Part shown: positions 11,945 through 20,124 of the stretch, in pieces | How the letters are laid out: each line of letters opens with the position of its first letter | Numbering within the stretch: position 1 is the first letter of the stretch | Source: DASRDU01 sp035560235 | Lineage (GTDB): Bacteria > Acidobacteriota > Blastocatellia > RBC074 | Length of the DNA: 64,000 nt | Direction of reading: 5' to 3' | Assembly: GCA_035560235.1 (NCBI GenBank) | Contig: DATMAG010000120.1 | Location: forward strand, 8,481-72,480 | Position numbers and translations under genes: made by a program | Notes under the pieces: model-generated | Databases searched by the model: none | What the model was told of the DNA's origin: nothing | What the model saw: only the letters and a program-made list of their open reading frames with translations

Positions 11945-13321
11945 ATGATGAAAGCATTATTTCTGATTCTGCTGTTAACGTTCGCGCCGGCATTTTCGCT
12001 GGCGCAGACAGGGGCGAAGATGAACAAAATCGTTCCGTACAGTTACACGATTGACGATCTGCCGAACGGGTTGCGGCTGATTACGATGCCGACCGATTAC
12101 CCGAATCTGGTGGCGCTTTACATCGTCGTCCGCACCGGTTCACGCAATGAGGTCGAACCGGGCAAAAGCGGATTTGCGCATCTCTTCGAACACATGATGT
12201 TTCGCGGCAGCGAGCATTACACGCCCGAAGAGCGCGATGCGATTCTCAAGCGCGCCGGAGCTTCATCGAACGCTTACACAAGCGATGACCGCACGGTCTA
12301 TCACGAAGTCTTCGCCAGAGAAGACCTCGATCAGGTGATGAAACTCGAAGCTGACCGCTTCGAGCGGCTGAAGTATTCGCCCGATGTCTATCGCACTGAA
12401 ACGCGCGCGGTGCTCGGCGAATACAACAAGAACAGCGCCAGTCCGATCAGCAGGCTTTACGAAAAACTGCGCGAGACGGCCTTTGACCGGCACACCTACA
12501 AACACACGACGATGGGCTTTCTCAGGGACATTGAGGAGATGCCCAATGAGTATGATTACAGTCTGAAGTTTTATCAGCGCTATTACCGGCCTGAGTACAC
12601 GACCATTCTGCTGGTTGGCGACGTGAAGCGCGACGAGGCGCTCAGCCTGACGAAGAAGTATTTCGGTGACTGGAAGCGCGGCGATTACGCGCCGCAGATT
12701 CCGCAGGAACCGGAACAGACCGCGCCACGCACCGCGCACGTTGAATGGCCCGCGCCGACTCTGCCTTACATTGCCATAGCCTTTCACGGCCCGGCCTACT
12801 CGGATGAAGCGAAGGACAAGGCGGCGCTCGATCTGCTCGCGGCAATTGCGTTCGGTGAAAACTCTGATCTGTATCAGCGGCTGGTGCTGAAGGAACAGAA
12901 GGTTGACCTGCTGGAAGTCGGTTTCGACAATCAGATTGATCCGGAACTTTTCACGGTCTTTGCGCGCGTGAAGGAGCCGAAGGATACAGATTACGTGCGC
13001 GATCAGATTCTGGCCACATTCAAACGATACACGACTGAAAAGGTGCCGCAGACATTGCTTGACGGGACGCGCTCGCGCCTGCGTTACGGCGCGGCGCTCG
13101 CGATGAACAGTTCCGAAGCGATTGCGAGCGCGCTTGCGCCATTCATCGCGCTGCGGCGCACGCCGGAAACCGTGGACAAACTCTTTGCGCTTTATGACCG
13201 CATCACGCCGGAAGACATGCGCAGCAACGCGGCGCGTTACTTTGTCGAACCGCACCGCATCATCGTGACGCTCGCCGCATCAGCTTCCGGCGCGACGAGT
13301 CAGACACAACAGAAGAACTGA
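11945..13321 (+). CDS. M16 zinc peptidase, catalytic subunit
   Basis: About 458 residues from the ATG at 11945, with a signal peptide (MMKALFLILLLTFAPAFSLAQ). The inverted zinc motif HxxEH is HLFEH at about residues 79-83, and a downstream VLGEYN segment gives the likely third ligand. The fold continues through both M16 halves (FYQRYYRPEYTTILLVGDV). It is predicted to be periplasmic and to act with the next gene, as in PqqL/YmxG-type paired subunits. Relatives range from processing peptidases to general oligopeptidases, so the substrate is unknown. Confidence 0.88.
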   Translation: MMKALFLILLLTFAPAFSLAQTGAKMNKIVPYSYTIDDLPNGLRLITMPTDYPNLVALYIVVRTGSRNEVEPGKSGFAHLFEHMMFRGSEHYTPEERDAILKRAGASSNAYTSDDRTVYHEVFAREDLDQVMKLEADRFERLKYSPDVYRTETRAVLGEYNKNSASPISRLYEKLRETAFDRHTYKHTTMGFLRDIEEMPNEYDYSLKFYQRYYRPEYTTILLVGDVKRDEALSLTKKYFGDWKRGDYAPQIPQEPEQTAPRTAHVEWPAPTLPYIAIAFHGPAYSDEAKDKAALDLLAAIAFGENSDLYQRLVLKEQKVDLLEVGFDNQIDPELFTVFARVKEPKDTDYVRDQILATFKRYTTEKVPQTLLDGTRSRLRYGAALAMNSSEAIASALAPFIALRRTPETVDKLFALYDRITPEDMRSNAARYFVEPHRIIVTLAASASGATSQTQQKN

Positions 13322-13340
13322 AAACATCAGGGTCGTAACA

Positions 13341-14858
13341 ATGCTTCGCAAGGTAATCATTGCACTGATCATCGCGGCCTTTGTGCTGGCGGCTTTCATG
13401 CCGCTCTTTGCCGGGCCGCAGAAGACTATGAACACACAGCTCAGCAGCGTGCTGCAACCGAACCGTTCGCCGCTCGTTTCATTTCGCATTCTCTTTCTGA
13501 CGGGCGCAGCCGATGATCCGAAGGGCAAAGAGGGCCTGGCCTCGCTGACGGCGGCGATGCTGGCCAAAGGCGGCTCGCGCGCGCTCAGTTACGAACAGAT
13601 TGTCAGGGAGATGTATCCGCTGGCGACGAGCTTCGGCTGGCAGACGGACAAGGAGATGACCGTGTTCACCGGCACGACGCACGTGGACAATCTGGCGAAG
13701 TATTACGCACTGATCTCGCGGATGCTGCTCGATCCCGGTTTTCGCGCCGACGATTTCACGCGACTCAAAACCGATGCGATCAACTTTCTGAAGGTCGGGC
13801 TGCGCGCAAGCAACGACGAGGAACTGGGCAAAGAGTATCTCTACAACGTGATCTATGCCGGTCATCCATACGGCCATCACAACCTGGGCCGGGTGAGCGC
13901 GCTCGAAAAACTGACGCTCGATGATGTGCGCGATTTTTACCGGCGGCATTACACGCAGGCGAATCTGGTGATCGGTCTGGCAGGCGGTTATCCGGCTTCG
14001 TTCCCGCAGCAGATAATGAATGATTTTGCGAAGCTGCCCGCCGGGGTGAAGGAGGAAGAGAAGCTGCCCGCGCCGAAGCTCGCGCCCGGCACACACATTG
14101 ACATCATTGAGCGCGAAACGCGCTCGACCGCCATTTCGCTCGGCTTTCCGATCGACGTGAAACGCGGCGACCACGACTGGCCTGCGCTGGCGCTCGTGGC
14201 TTCGTACTTCGGGCAGCACCGTTCGAGCAACAGTTATCTCTATCAGCGGCTGCGCGAGGCGCGCGGGCTGAATTACGGCGATTACGCTTACATTGAATAC
14301 TTCCCGCGCGGGATGTATCAGTTCACGCCCGATCCGAATCTGGCGCGACAGCAGCAGATCTTTCAGATCTGGATTCGTCCGGTCGAACCGCAGAACGGAC
14401 ACTTTGCATTGCGTGCTGCACTGTATGAATACGACCGTCTGGTTCGCGACGGCCTCTCGCGCGAAGCCTTTGAATCAACGCGCGAGTTTTTGAGCAAATA
14501 CGCGAACATCCTGACGCAGACGCAGGATGACCGGCTCGGTTATGCGCTCGACAACCGCTATTACAACATCCCCGAATTCGGCGCGTACCTGCGCGAACAA
14601 CTCTCAAAGCTGACGCTCGATGAGGTCAACCGCGCCATTCGCGAGCATCTGAAGACCGACCACATGCGCGTGGTCATCGTGACAAAGGACGCCGCCGCGC
14701 TGCGCGAGGCGATCATCAGCAACAGGCCGTCGCCGATTACTTATCTGTCACCGAAGCCGAAGGAGATTACTGATGAGGACAAGGCGATCGAGACATATCA
14801 GATCAAAGTCAGGCCGGAGGACGTGACGATTGTTCCGGTCAGCCGGGTTTTTGAATAA
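13341..14858 (+). CDS. M16 peptidase-like, non-catalytic subunit
   Basis: 505 residues with an N-terminal signal segment (RKVIIALIIAAFVLAAFMPLFAG). The M16 fold is evident (ASLTAAMLAKGGSRALSYEQI, HPYGHHNLGRVSALEKLTLDDVRDFYRRHYTQANLVIGLAGG), but the region where HxxEH should stand reads LASLTAAML, so the zinc site is missing. This is the expected partner of the catalytic gene 19 bases upstream; heterodimeric M16B enzymes combine one active and one inactive subunit. Confidence 0.85.
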   Translation: MLRKVIIALIIAAFVLAAFMPLFAGPQKTMNTQLSSVLQPNRSPLVSFRILFLTGAADDPKGKEGLASLTAAMLAKGGSRALSYEQIVREMYPLATSFGWQTDKEMTVFTGTTHVDNLAKYYALISRMLLDPGFRADDFTRLKTDAINFLKVGLRASNDEELGKEYLYNVIYAGHPYGHHNLGRVSALEKLTLDDVRDFYRRHYTQANLVIGLAGGYPASFPQQIMNDFAKLPAGVKEEEKLPAPKLAPGTHIDIIERETRSTAISLGFPIDVKRGDHDWPALALVASYFGQHRSSNSYLYQRLREARGLNYGDYAYIEYFPRGMYQFTPDPNLARQQQIFQIWIRPVEPQNGHFALRAALYEYDRLVRDGLSREAFESTREFLSKYANILTQTQDDRLGYALDNRYYNIPEFGAYLREQLSKLTLDEVNRAIREHLKTDHMRVVIVTKDAAALREAIISNRPSPITYLSPKPKEITDEDKAIETYQIKVRPEDVTIVPVSRVFE

Positions 14859-14881
14859 GACAGGCTGAAGACAAACAAAGC

Positions 14882-14919
14882 GGCGGGCGAATGAGCTGTT
14901 CATTCGGCCCGCCATTTTT
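14882..14919 (+). terminator. Rho-independent terminator after the M16 pair
   Basis: GGCGGGCGAATGA pairs with TCATTCGGCCCGCC (one bulged C), with a GCTGT-type loop, followed by ATTTTTAT. Its position 24 bases past the stop fits a strong intrinsic terminator. Confidence 0.85.
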
Positions 14920-15632
14920 ATGAATCCGGCGTGAGAGATCAGGACATCTGACTGTGTCCGCGAGGCGTTCCGGTGTTATCCATCTCGAACTGCTCTCGCG
15001 CAACGGGCTGTATGCTGGTTTGTATCGTCAGCAGATGGAACCTGCCCATCACGAACCGGTCGCGCCCGTAATGGCTGAAGTGACGATTTGAGTAGCCGGA
15101 AGAGTGAGACGATTCGACAGGCTGCCCGCCGATAATCCCGGCGCAGATTCATCTTCGTCCTGCGCGCGTTCATGCTCCGTGCGGTCGAGCCTCGCTGCGC
15201 TGCTCCGGAATAGTGCCTGAAACCTGCTCTGAGACTGTAGCAGGTTCGATACACCTGTCACTGTTCAGTTCAACTCAGCCTGTATCTTTCTTGTCCATCG
15301 CATCGTGCCACTGCATCGCAGCGCAGAAGCGCAAAATCATCAGATTTCACGCACTTTCCGGGAGTTCCGGCATGCGGGCCGGGAGGCTGAAAATTGTGGC
15401 GCGCAGATTGCCCGGCGAAGGAGCGGGAAGTTGCTGAAATTCTCAAGCTCGCCTGAAAAGGGATGACGCAGGGAGCATCCTGATGGAACCTGTTGGGGAG
15501 CGGGTTCTGCTTCATGCCGAGGTCGGGCTGTTCGCATCAGGGGGCTTTGGGGAAGGCTGCTGATGTGAACAGCCCTGCATTTTCCGTCAGTGTGCTGTCT
15601 GCTTCGCTACCGACTGACAGGGGGACTTGCTG
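14920..15632. other. 713-base region without a recognisable gene, upstream of xoxF
   Basis: No frame in either direction looks coding: the short open stretches lack ribosome sites and have shadow-like composition. It must contain the promoter of the xoxF operon. I see no clear sigma-70 boxes or long inverted repeat. Its length is unusual for this dense chromosome. Confidence 0.5.
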
Positions 15633-17459
15633 ATGAAAGGCTGGCCTGAAGAGGCTCCCTTCTGCCGGATCACGCAGTGGGCAGTCTGCTGCTGCCTGTT
15701 TCTGCTCATTCAGTCCTGCGTCCGCCGTGCCGAAGGATTGCAGGGCGGCGCGCCTCAGACTCATTCCACTTCTGCCGCGCAAACTGTCGCACAATCCGGC
15801 GATGGTCAGTGGCCGATGGCCGCCGGAAACTTCGCCAACACCCGCTACAGCGGCCTCTCAGAGATTACCACGGGCAATGCCGGTCAGTTGAAACTCGCGT
15901 GGACGTTTTCGACCGGCCTCGTGCGCGGCCACGAAGCTGCGCCGCTGGTCGTGGGCAGCACGATGTATGTTGTCACGCCGTTTCCGAACTACCTCTATGC
16001 GCTCGATCTGACGAAACCCGGCGCGCCGCTCAAATGGAAGTATGACCCGAAGCCTGCCTCAGCCGCGCAGGGCGTGGCCTGCTGCGATGTGGTCAATCGC
16101 GGAGCGGCATACGCGAACGGAAAGATTTTCTACAACACGCTCGATGATTACACCATCGCGGTTGACGCGAACACCGGACAGCAGGTCTGGAAGACAAAGC
16201 TCGGCGACATCAACCGGGGCGAGACAATCACGATGGCGCCGCTTGTCGTGGGCAACAAAGTTTTTGTCGGCAACAGCGGCGGTGAATTCGGCGTGCGCGG
16301 ATGGCTGACGGCGCTCGATGCAAACACCGGGCAGATCGCGTGGCGGGCTTACAGCACAGGGCCTGACAGCGATTGTCTGATCGGGCCGAACTTCAGGCCG
16401 TTTTACGCGCACGACCAGGGCAAAGACCTGGGCGTTTCGACCTGGCCGCCCGATGCCTGGAAGATCGGCGGCGGCACGGTCTGGGGCTTCGTTTCATACG
16501 ACCCGGAACAGAACCTGATCTTTTACGGCACGGCGAATCCCGGCCCGTGGAATCCCGATCAGCGACCAGGGGACAACAAATGGACTGCCGGAGTCTTTGC
16601 GCGCAATCCCGACACAGGCGAAGCGCGCTGGTTCTTTCAGTGGAATCCGCACGATCTGTACGATTACGACGGGATCAACGAAAACGTCCTGGTTGATCTG
16701 AACATCAACGGGCAGATGCGAAAGACGCTGCTGCATCCTGACCGCAACGGTTATCTCTATGTGCTGGATCGCACGAACGGACAGATGATCTCAGCGACTC
16801 CGTTCGTTCACATCACGACCACCAAAGGCATTGATCCGCAGACCGGCAGGCCGATTGAAGCGCCCGAAAAGAAAGTCACCACCGGCAAGGTCGTGCGCGA
16901 CATCTGTCCGCATTCGTCCGGCGGCAAGGACTGGCAGCCGTCGGCGTACTCGCCGCAGACCGGAATGCTTTACATCCCGCATCAGAATATGTGCCAGGAC
17001 GAGGAGGGCGTCGAAGTCAATTACATCGCCGGGACGCCTTATGTCGGCGCGAACGTGAAGATGTACGCCGGGCCGGGCGGTCATCGCGGCGAATTCACGG
17101 CGTGGGATCCGGTCGCGGCTCGTCCGGTCTGGAGCGGCGCGCTGGTGACGGCGGGCGATGTAGTCTTTTACGGAACGATGGAAGGCTGGTTCAAGGCGGT
17201 CAATGCGCGCACGGGTGAACCGCTCTGGCAGTTCAAGTGCGGTTCGGGAATCATCGGGCAGCCGATCACCTATCGCGGGCCGGATGGCAGACAGTACGTC
17301 GCCGTGCTGTCAGGCGTCGGCGGCTGGTCGGGCGCCATCGTCGCCGGTGATCTCGATCCGCGTGACTCAAGCGCTGCGCTCGGTTTCGTCGGCGGCATGA
17401 GCGATCTGCCGCAGCACACCACGAAGGGAGGGATGCTTTATGTCTTCTCGCTCCCTTGA
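15633..17459 (+). CDS. xoxF: PQQ-dependent alcohol dehydrogenase, XoxF-type (lanthanide signature)
   Basis: About 608 residues, an eight-bladed quinoprotein propeller. The ATG at 15633 follows AGGGGG by seven bases. The N-terminus has a signal segment ending IQSC, so it may be a lipoprotein. Visible active-site features: vicinal Cys150-Cys151 (VACCDV), metal ligands Glu218 (NSGGEFG) and Asn302 (GTANPGPWN), catalytic Asp344 and, two residues on, Asp346 in DLYDYDG. That second Asp is the lanthanide-coordinating residue of XoxF; calcium-type MxaF has Ala there. It oxidises methanol or another primary alcohol in the periplasm and passes electrons to cytochrome c. The xoxJ start overlaps its 3' end by 20 bases. 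The XoxF clade and true substrate need a phylogeny. Confidence 0.9.
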   Translation: MKGWPEEAPFCRITQWAVCCCLFLLIQSCVRRAEGLQGGAPQTHSTSAAQTVAQSGDGQWPMAAGNFANTRYSGLSEITTGNAGQLKLAWTFSTGLVRGHEAAPLVVGSTMYVVTPFPNYLYALDLTKPGAPLKWKYDPKPASAAQGVACCDVVNRGAAYANGKIFYNTLDDYTIAVDANTGQQVWKTKLGDINRGETITMAPLVVGNKVFVGNSGGEFGVRGWLTALDANTGQIAWRAYSTGPDSDCLIGPNFRPFYAHDQGKDLGVSTWPPDAWKIGGGTVWGFVSYDPEQNLIFYGTANPGPWNPDQRPGDNKWTAGVFARNPDTGEARWFFQWNPHDLYDYDGINENVLVDLNINGQMRKTLLHPDRNGYLYVLDRTNGQMISATPFVHITTTKGIDPQTGRPIEAPEKKVTTGKVVRDICPHSSGGKDWQPSAYSPQTGMLYIPHQNMCQDEEGVEVNYIAGTPYVGANVKMYAGPGGHRGEFTAWDPVAARPVWSGALVTAGDVVFYGTMEGWFKAVNARTGEPLWQFKCGSGIIGQPITYRGPDGRQYVAVLSGVGGWSGAIVAGDLDPRDSSAALGFVGGMSDLPQHTTKGGMLYVFSLP

Positions 17460-18318
17460 AAAGCAGTGGTCAGTGGTCAGTGGTCAGTGGTCAGTTGCAG
17501 TGACGTGTGCGCTGCTGCTGGTGCTGCTCTCAGGCGCGTGCGCTCAGCGGAGCGATGCGCGGTCAGTGCGCAAACTGCGCGTCTGCGCTGACCCGAACAA
17601 CCTGCCGTTTTCAAATCAGCGGCTCGAAGGTTTCGAGAACAGAATCGCCGCGCTGCTCGCGCGCGAACTGCACGCCGAGGTCGAATACACGTGGTGGGCG
17701 CAGCGACGCGGCTTCATTCGCAACACACTAAAGGCAGGCACGTGCGATCTCGTGATCGGCGTGCCGAGCGGCTTTGAAATGGCGCAGACGACCGTGCCTT
17801 ACTATCGCTCAACCTATGTGTTCGTTTACCGCCAGGATAGTGGTCTGAAGATCAGTTCCTTCGATGATCCGGCGCTGCGCCGACTGAAGATCGGCGTGCA
17901 GGTGATCGGTGACGATGGCGCGAACGCGCCACCGGCGCACGCGCTCACGGCTCGCGGCATCGTGCAGAACGTGCGCGGCTACACGGTCTACGGTGATTAC
18001 ACGCAGCCTGCTCCCGCCGCTGCGATCATTGACGCGGTGGTGAAACGCGAAATTGATGTCGCCATCGCGTGGGGGCCGCTCGCCGGATACTTTGCGAAAC
18101 GCGAACCGGTCGCGCTCGCCGTTGTGCCAGTCTCTCCGCAGATTGATCTCCCCTTTTTACCATTCATCTATGACATCTCGCTCGGCGTGCGCCGGGGTGA
18201 AAGCGCCTTCAAAGAGGAACTCGAAGGCGCGCTCGAACGCCGCCGGGCAGAGATTGACAGCATTCTCGATGAATACGGAGTCCCGCGAATCAGAACCGGC
18301 GCAGTCCCGCGCTCGTGA
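17440..18318 (+). CDS. xoxJ: XoxJ/MxaJ-like periplasmic binding protein
   Basis: 292 residues with a lipobox LLSGAC and a solute-binding fold starting LRVCADPNNLPFSN, the hallmark of the 'quinoprotein dehydrogenase-associated' binding-protein family, then TWWAQRRGFIRNTLKAGTCDLVIGVP. XoxJ is thought to help activate or metallate the dehydrogenase apo-enzyme. Its position directly after xoxF supports this. Oddly, the pre-lipobox segment (QWSVVSGQWSV) is encoded by four tandem AGTGGTC heptamers, an element found elsewhere in gaps. Confidence 0.88.
   Translation: MSSRSLEKQWSVVSGQWSVAVTCALLLVLLSGACAQRSDARSVRKLRVCADPNNLPFSNQRLEGFENRIAALLARELHAEVEYTWWAQRRGFIRNTLKAGTCDLVIGVPSGFEMAQTTVPYYRSTYVFVYRQDSGLKISSFDDPALRRLKIGVQVIGDDGANAPPAHALTARGIVQNVRGYTVYGDYTQPAPAAAIIDAVVKREIDVAIAWGPLAGYFAKREPVALAVVPVSPQIDLPFLPFIYDISLGVRRGESAFKEELEGALERRRAEIDSILDEYGVPRIRTGAVPRS
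17465..17492 (+). repeat. Four tandem AGTGGTC heptamers inside the xoxJ signal region
   Basis: Four exact units starting at 17465 are translated as part of the xoxJ n-region. The unit equals the heptamer of the grpE-dnaJ spacer repeat. Confidence 0.9.
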
Positions 18319-18886
18319 ATCTCAGATCTCAAATCTGAAATTTGAGATTCGCCGCGGCTGCGCGTTTGTTGCCATCGCATTGCTCGTGCTGACGGCGTGC
18401 GAGCGCGAGCAGCGGCGCTTCAGAGAGATTCCGCCCGGCGCGACCGCTGCTTCAGCCGTTCGTCAAAGCGAACTGCAGCCGGGCGCGCCGCAGCCCGCCG
18501 CGCACTTTGAAGGACCATACGCCGACAACGCCTGGGCAGTGTCTGAAGGGCAGCGGCTCTACTCGTGGTTCAACTGCGTCGGCTGTCACGCGCACGGCGG
18601 AGGCGCCATCGGGCCGCCGCTGATGGATGACAAATGGATTTATGGCAGCGAACCCGAAAACATCTTCGCGACGATCATCGAAGGCCGTCCGAACGGGATG
18701 CCATCGTTTCGCGGCAGGCTGACCAATCAGCAGGTCTGGCAGCTCGTCGCTTACGTTCGCTCGCTGAGCGGGCAGTTGCCGAAGGATGTTTCGCCCGGTC
18801 GCCCGGATGACATGAGCGTGAAGGCTCCCGAACAGTCGAAGCAGAAGGAGTATCCGGTCACGCAGCCCGCTCAGCATCCGCAGTAA
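18269..18886 (+). CDS. Lipoprotein cytochrome c, XoxG-like
   Basis: About 205 residues if started at the ATG at 18269, which overlaps xoxJ by 50 bases; no other good in-frame start precedes the signal segment. Lipobox LLVLTAC; one haem site CVGCH (about 103-107) and an axial Met in NGMPSF. Class I cytochrome c fold of the type found in alcohol dehydrogenase operons (MDDKWIYGSEPENIFATI). It probably takes electrons from XoxF and delivers them to the caa3 oxidase encoded next. The segment just after the xoxJ stop includes a small palindrome translated as SQISNLKFEIR. Confidence 0.85.
   Translation: MNTESRESEPAQSRARESQISNLKFEIRRGCAFVAIALLVLTACEREQRRFREIPPGATAASAVRQSELQPGAPQPAAHFEGPYADNAWAVSEGQRLYSWFNCVGCHAHGGGAIGPPLMDDKWIYGSEPENIFATIIEGRPNGMPSFRGRLTNQQVWQLVAYVRSLSGQLPKDVSPGRPDDMSVKAPEQSKQKEYPVTQPAQHPQ
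18326..18348. repeat. 9-bp palindrome between xoxJ stop and xoxG signal peptide
   Basis: Arms ATCTCAAAT (18326-18334) and ATTTGAGAT (18340-18348) with a 5-nt loop; no T-run follows. It is translated within the xoxG-like N-terminus. Confidence 0.75.
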
Positions 18887-18902
18887 ATTGCCTGAGAAGC
18901 TG

Positions 18903-20042
18903 ATGAATAAAGATCACTGCAAAACCGGTGGCATCAAGAGCAACCCGTACCAGACCTCTGGTCACGAATTTATTCGTTCTGCTTTCAATTCGCGTGATCC
19001 CGGAAGCAGAACGAATAAATTCCTGGCGAATATATTCGCTTCTGCGTGGTTGCTTCTGTTGATTCTGGCTGGCGCCGGCTTTTATGCGAGTTGCGGCGGC
19101 ACGCAGTCAGCGATTGATCCGGCGGGGCCGCAATCGCGCCGCATCAGCTTTTTATGGTGGCTGATGCTGATTGTGCTGTCGGTGGTTTACGTGATCGTGA
19201 TGCTGGCGCTCTTTCTCTCTGTCAGGCGCGGGCGGCGGCGCGAACAGGCAGCGACTGAGCCTGAAGCTGAACAGCGTCTGACCAGAAGAGTCGCCGTCGC
19301 GGTCGGCATTACGGTGGTCATTCTCTTCAGTCTGCTGCTCGTTGATTTCACGACGGGCCGGGCGATCTATTCGATGCAGTCGAATGATGCCATTGAAATC
19401 AAAGTCACCGGTCATCAGTGGTGGTGGGATTTTGAATACGTCGCCGCCGTGCCGAGTGAGCGCGTGCGCACGGCGAATGAACTTCACATTCCGGTCGGGC
19501 GGCCTGTGAAGTTGCAGATGACCTCGCAGGACGTGATTCACAGCTTCTGGGTGCCGAACCTGCACGGCAAGACCGATCTGCTGCCCGGGCATCAGACTGT
19601 GACCTGGCTGCAGGCCGATGAGCCGGGAATTTATCGCGGGCAGTGCGCTGAATACTGCGGCTATCAGCACGCGCACATGGCAATGGCCCTGATTGCTGAA
19701 CCGCCCGAGCAGTTCAATGCCTGGCTTGAGAATCAGCGCCGCCCCGCGCCCGCGCCGATGAATGAAGAGCAGCAGCGCGGGCAGCAGGTTTTTCTGACCC
19801 GTTCGTGTGTGATGTGCCATCAGATCAGAGGCACCATCGCGGGCAGTCGCAGCGCGCCCGACCTGACGCACCTGGCGAGCAGGCATTACATCGCCGCCGG
19901 AACGCTCGTCAACAATCGCGGCAATCTGGGCGGCTGGATCGTTGACCCGCAACGCATCAAGCCCGGCAGCAGAATGCCGCCCAACGACCTGAGCGGCGAG
20001 GATCTGAACGCGCTGCTCAGTTATCTGGAGATTCTGAAGTGA
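18903..20042 (+). CDS. coxB: Cytochrome c oxidase subunit II with fused cytochrome c (caa3 type)
   Basis: About 379 residues from the ATG at 18903 (GAGAAG upstream). A lipoprotein-like signal (ILAGAGFYASC) and a further two membrane helices precede the cupredoxin domain with HQWWWDFEY and the CuA site CAEYCGYQHAHM. A C-terminal class I cytochrome c domain has CVMCH (about residue 300) and Met in SRMPP. This layout defines caa3 oxidases that take electrons directly from small c cytochromes. The first 40 residues contain a 19-bp inverted repeat that replaces the usual short leader. Confidence 0.92.
   Translation: MNKDHCKTGGIKSNPYQTSGHEFIRSAFNSRDPGSRTNKFLANIFASAWLLLLILAGAGFYASCGGTQSAIDPAGPQSRRISFLWWLMLIVLSVVYVIVMLALFLSVRRGRRREQAATEPEAEQRLTRRVAVAVGITVVILFSLLLVDFTTGRAIYSMQSNDAIEIKVTGHQWWWDFEYVAAVPSERVRTANELHIPVGRPVKLQMTSQDVIHSFWVPNLHGKTDLLPGHQTVTWLQADEPGIYRGQCAEYCGYQHAHMAMALIAEPPEQFNAWLENQRRPAPAPMNEEQQRGQQVFLTRSCVMCHQIRGTIAGSRSAPDLTHLASRHYIAAGTLVNNRGNLGGWIVDPQRIKPGSRMPPNDLSGEDLNALLSYLEILK
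18966..19022. repeat. 19-bp perfect inverted repeat within the 5' end of coxB
   Basis: 18966-18984 (arm GAATTTATTCGTTCTGCTT) and 19004-19022 are exact reverse complements with a 19-nt spacer. The element is in frame and translated as part of the coxB N-terminus. Confidence 0.92.
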
Positions 20043-20124
20043 GAGAAGGTGATGACCACGCTGCCGCGTGACTGACATTACGGATGCAACTGAAGGTTGC
20101 AATAACCGATAACAGCGAAGATCA

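Noticed and set aside
14976..15515. Short frames in the pre-xoxF gap
   Set aside because: No ribosome site, Arg/Ser/Cys-rich shadow composition and overlap on both strands.
17465..17492. AGTGGTC array as a CRISPR
   Set aside because: Units are 7 bases with no spacers.
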